In this document: positions 6,326-6,938 of the stretch, piece by piece
Numbering within the stretch: the first letter of the stretch is position 1
How the letters are laid out: the number at the start of each line of letters is the position of its first letter
Assembly: GCA_025965495.1 (NCBI GenBank)
Contig: JAOPWW010000321.1
Coordinates: 1 to 6,938, forward strand
Direction of reading: 5' to 3'
Length of the DNA stretch: 6,938 nucleotides
DNA from: Frankiales bacterium
GTDB taxonomy: Bacteria; Actinomycetota; Actinomycetes; Mycobacteriales; SCTD01
Translations under genes and position numbers: made by a program
The notes under the pieces: model-generated
What the model saw: the letters and a program-made list of their open reading frames with translations, nothing else
Told to the model about the DNA's origin: nothing
The model's database searches: none

Positions 6326-6400
6326 ATGGCCGCCCTGCTCACGTCGCGTCGTCACGTGGACCTGCAGCGCGTGAGCAGCTCCCTCTGTTCCCGGGGCTAG
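6326..6400 (+). CDS. Cysteine-responsive leader peptide upstream of sulfite reductase
   Basis: A 24-residue peptide: MAALLTS, then RRHVDLQRVSSSLCSRG, stop TAG at 6398-6400. The 'RRHVDL.RvsS..C' motif is characteristic of a family of short actinobacterial peptides annotated as putative leader peptides upstream of sulfur-assimilation genes. In mycobacteria, polycysteine leaderless short ORFs are known cysteine-responsive attenuators, so a similar role is inferred: ribosome progress at the Cys codon reports charged tRNA-Cys and sets expression of sir. The Cys codon is TGT (6386-6388), rare here. ATG 6326 has only a weak GGA at 6319-6321; a leaderless start is possible. The stop lies 36 bases before the sir ATG, and a hairpin overlaps the stop. 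Confidence 0.8.
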   Translation: MAALLTSRRHVDLQRVSSSLCSRG

Positions 6401-6407
6401 TCCCCCG
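6392..6407 (+). promoter_or_regulatory. Hairpin overlapping the leader-peptide stop, before sir
   Basis: CGGGG (6392-6396) pairs with CCCCG (6403-6407) around CTAGTC, which contains the leader TAG stop. A ribosome finishing the leader would cover and melt it; one paused at the Cys codon (6386-6388) would sit just upstream. It is short and lacks a following T-run, so a role as attenuator element is inferred from position. Confidence 0.4.
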
Positions 6408-6436
6408 CCCTCCCCCATCGACTCCAGGAGACAGCC

Positions 6437-6938
6437 ATGCCCGCCGTGCGCGGACAGGGACAGTGGGCGCTCGGCTACCGAGAGCCCCTCAACCCCGCTG
6501 AGCAGGTCAAGAAGGACGACAGCGCGCTGAACGTGAAGCAGCGCGTGCTCGACGTCTACAGCAAGGCGGGCTTCGACAGCATCGACGCCGCCGACCTGCG
6601 CACCCGGCTGCGCGCGTACGGGCTGTACACGCAGCGCGCCGACGGCATCCCCGGCGGCAAGACCGCCGTGCTGGAGCCGCACGAGCTCGAGGCGCCCTAC
6701 TTCATGATGCGCATCCGCATCGACGGCGGACAGCTCAGCAGCACCCAGCTGGCCGTCATCGGCGAGATCGCGACCGAGTTCGGCCGCGACGTGGCGGACA
6801 TCACGGACCGCCAGAACGTGCAGCTGCACTGGGTCCGGATCGAGGACGTCCCGACCATCTGGGAGCGCCTGGAGGCCGTCGGCCTCGGCACCACGGAGGC
6901 GTGCGGCGACGTCCCCCGCGTCATCATCGGCTGCCCCC
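6437..6938 (+). CDS. sir: Ferredoxin-type sulfite (nitrite/sulfite) reductase, N-terminal part
   Basis: First 167 residues of a siroheme/4Fe-4S reductase, open at the window end (NirA of M. tuberculosis is roughly 560). It reduces sulfite to sulfide with six electrons from ferredoxin, the last step before cysteine synthesis. Seen here: AYGLYTQRADGIPGGKT (60-76), the ferredoxin-like half-domain with YFMMRIRIDGG (88-98), DITDRQNVQLHW (121-132), and GLGTTEACGDVPRV (149-162). Tyr64 and Cys156 are 92 residues apart, the spacing of the Tyr69-Cys161 covalent link near the siroheme of M. tuberculosis NirA, which supports this subtype. The Fe-S/siroheme cysteines would be beyond the window. ATG 6437 follows AGGAG (6426-6430) by 6 bases. 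Divergent from cysC-cysD-cysN and preceded by a Cys leader peptide, both favouring sulfite over nitrite. Confidence 0.93.
   Translation, partial: MPAVRGQGQWALGYREPLNPAEQVKKDDSALNVKQRVLDVYSKAGFDSIDAADLRTRLRAYGLYTQRADGIPGGKTAVLEPHELEAPYFMMRIRIDGGQLSSTQLAVIGEIATEFGRDVADITDRQNVQLHWVRIEDVPTIWERLEAVGLGTTEACGDVPRVIIGCP

Noticed and set aside
6248..6829. Long minus-strand frame running from inside sir to the cysC leader
   Set aside because: Antisense to sir with no recognisable protein features; only its last part (6274-6206) resembles a leader peptide.
6437..6938. Assimilatory nitrite reductase instead of sulfite reductase
   Set aside because: The N-terminal part alone cannot separate the two strictly, but the Tyr64/Cys156 spacing of the NirA type, the cysteine leader and the cys/ssu neighbours all favour sulfite.

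Overview
The window is very GC-rich, with G or C at almost every third codon position, and it reads as a chromosomal sulfur-assimilation locus of a high-GC actinobacterium (Actinomycetota). Supporting signs are GTG starts, 1- to 4-base stop/start overlaps, a mycobacterial-type siroheme reductase, a small beta-carbonic anhydrase close to M. tuberculosis Rv1284, and an actinobacterial type of Cys-containing leader peptide. Genus cannot be resolved.

Layout. (1) Positions 1-1930, plus strand: the tail of sulfonate permease ssuC, then ssuB (ATPase) and ssuD (FMNH2-dependent alkanesulfonate monooxygenase), translationally coupled. (2) 1984-2475, plus: a 163-residue beta-carbonic anhydrase. (3) 2476-2671: no intact gene, but a decayed minus-strand copy of the 3' end of cysN. 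(4) 2672-3415, plus: a secreted collagen-like protein, ending in a strong hairpin 22 bp short of the convergent cysN stop. (5) 6168 down to 3438, minus: operon cysC-cysD-cysN, overlapping by 4 and 1 bases. (6) 6169-6436: divergent control region holding an intact plus-strand leader peptide before the reductase and a second, minus-strand leader-like frame before cysC. (7) 6437-6938, plus: first 167 residues of a sulfite (nitrite/sulfite) reductase, cut by the window end.

How they work together: SsuBC import alkanesulfonates and SsuD releases sulfite from them. CysDN makes APS from sulfate and CysC makes PAPS. A reductase (CysH, not in the window) would give sulfite, and Sir reduces sulfite from both branches to sulfide for cysteine synthesis. 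SsuA, an FMN reductase and CysH are not in this window.

Most interesting points: the pair of back-to-back cysteine leader frames, with matching peptide motif, the rare Cys codon TGT, and near-identical 36/37-nt spacing to their target genes; and the cysN 3'-end relic, which makes the collagen-like gene look like an insertion bounded by direct repeats of cysN.
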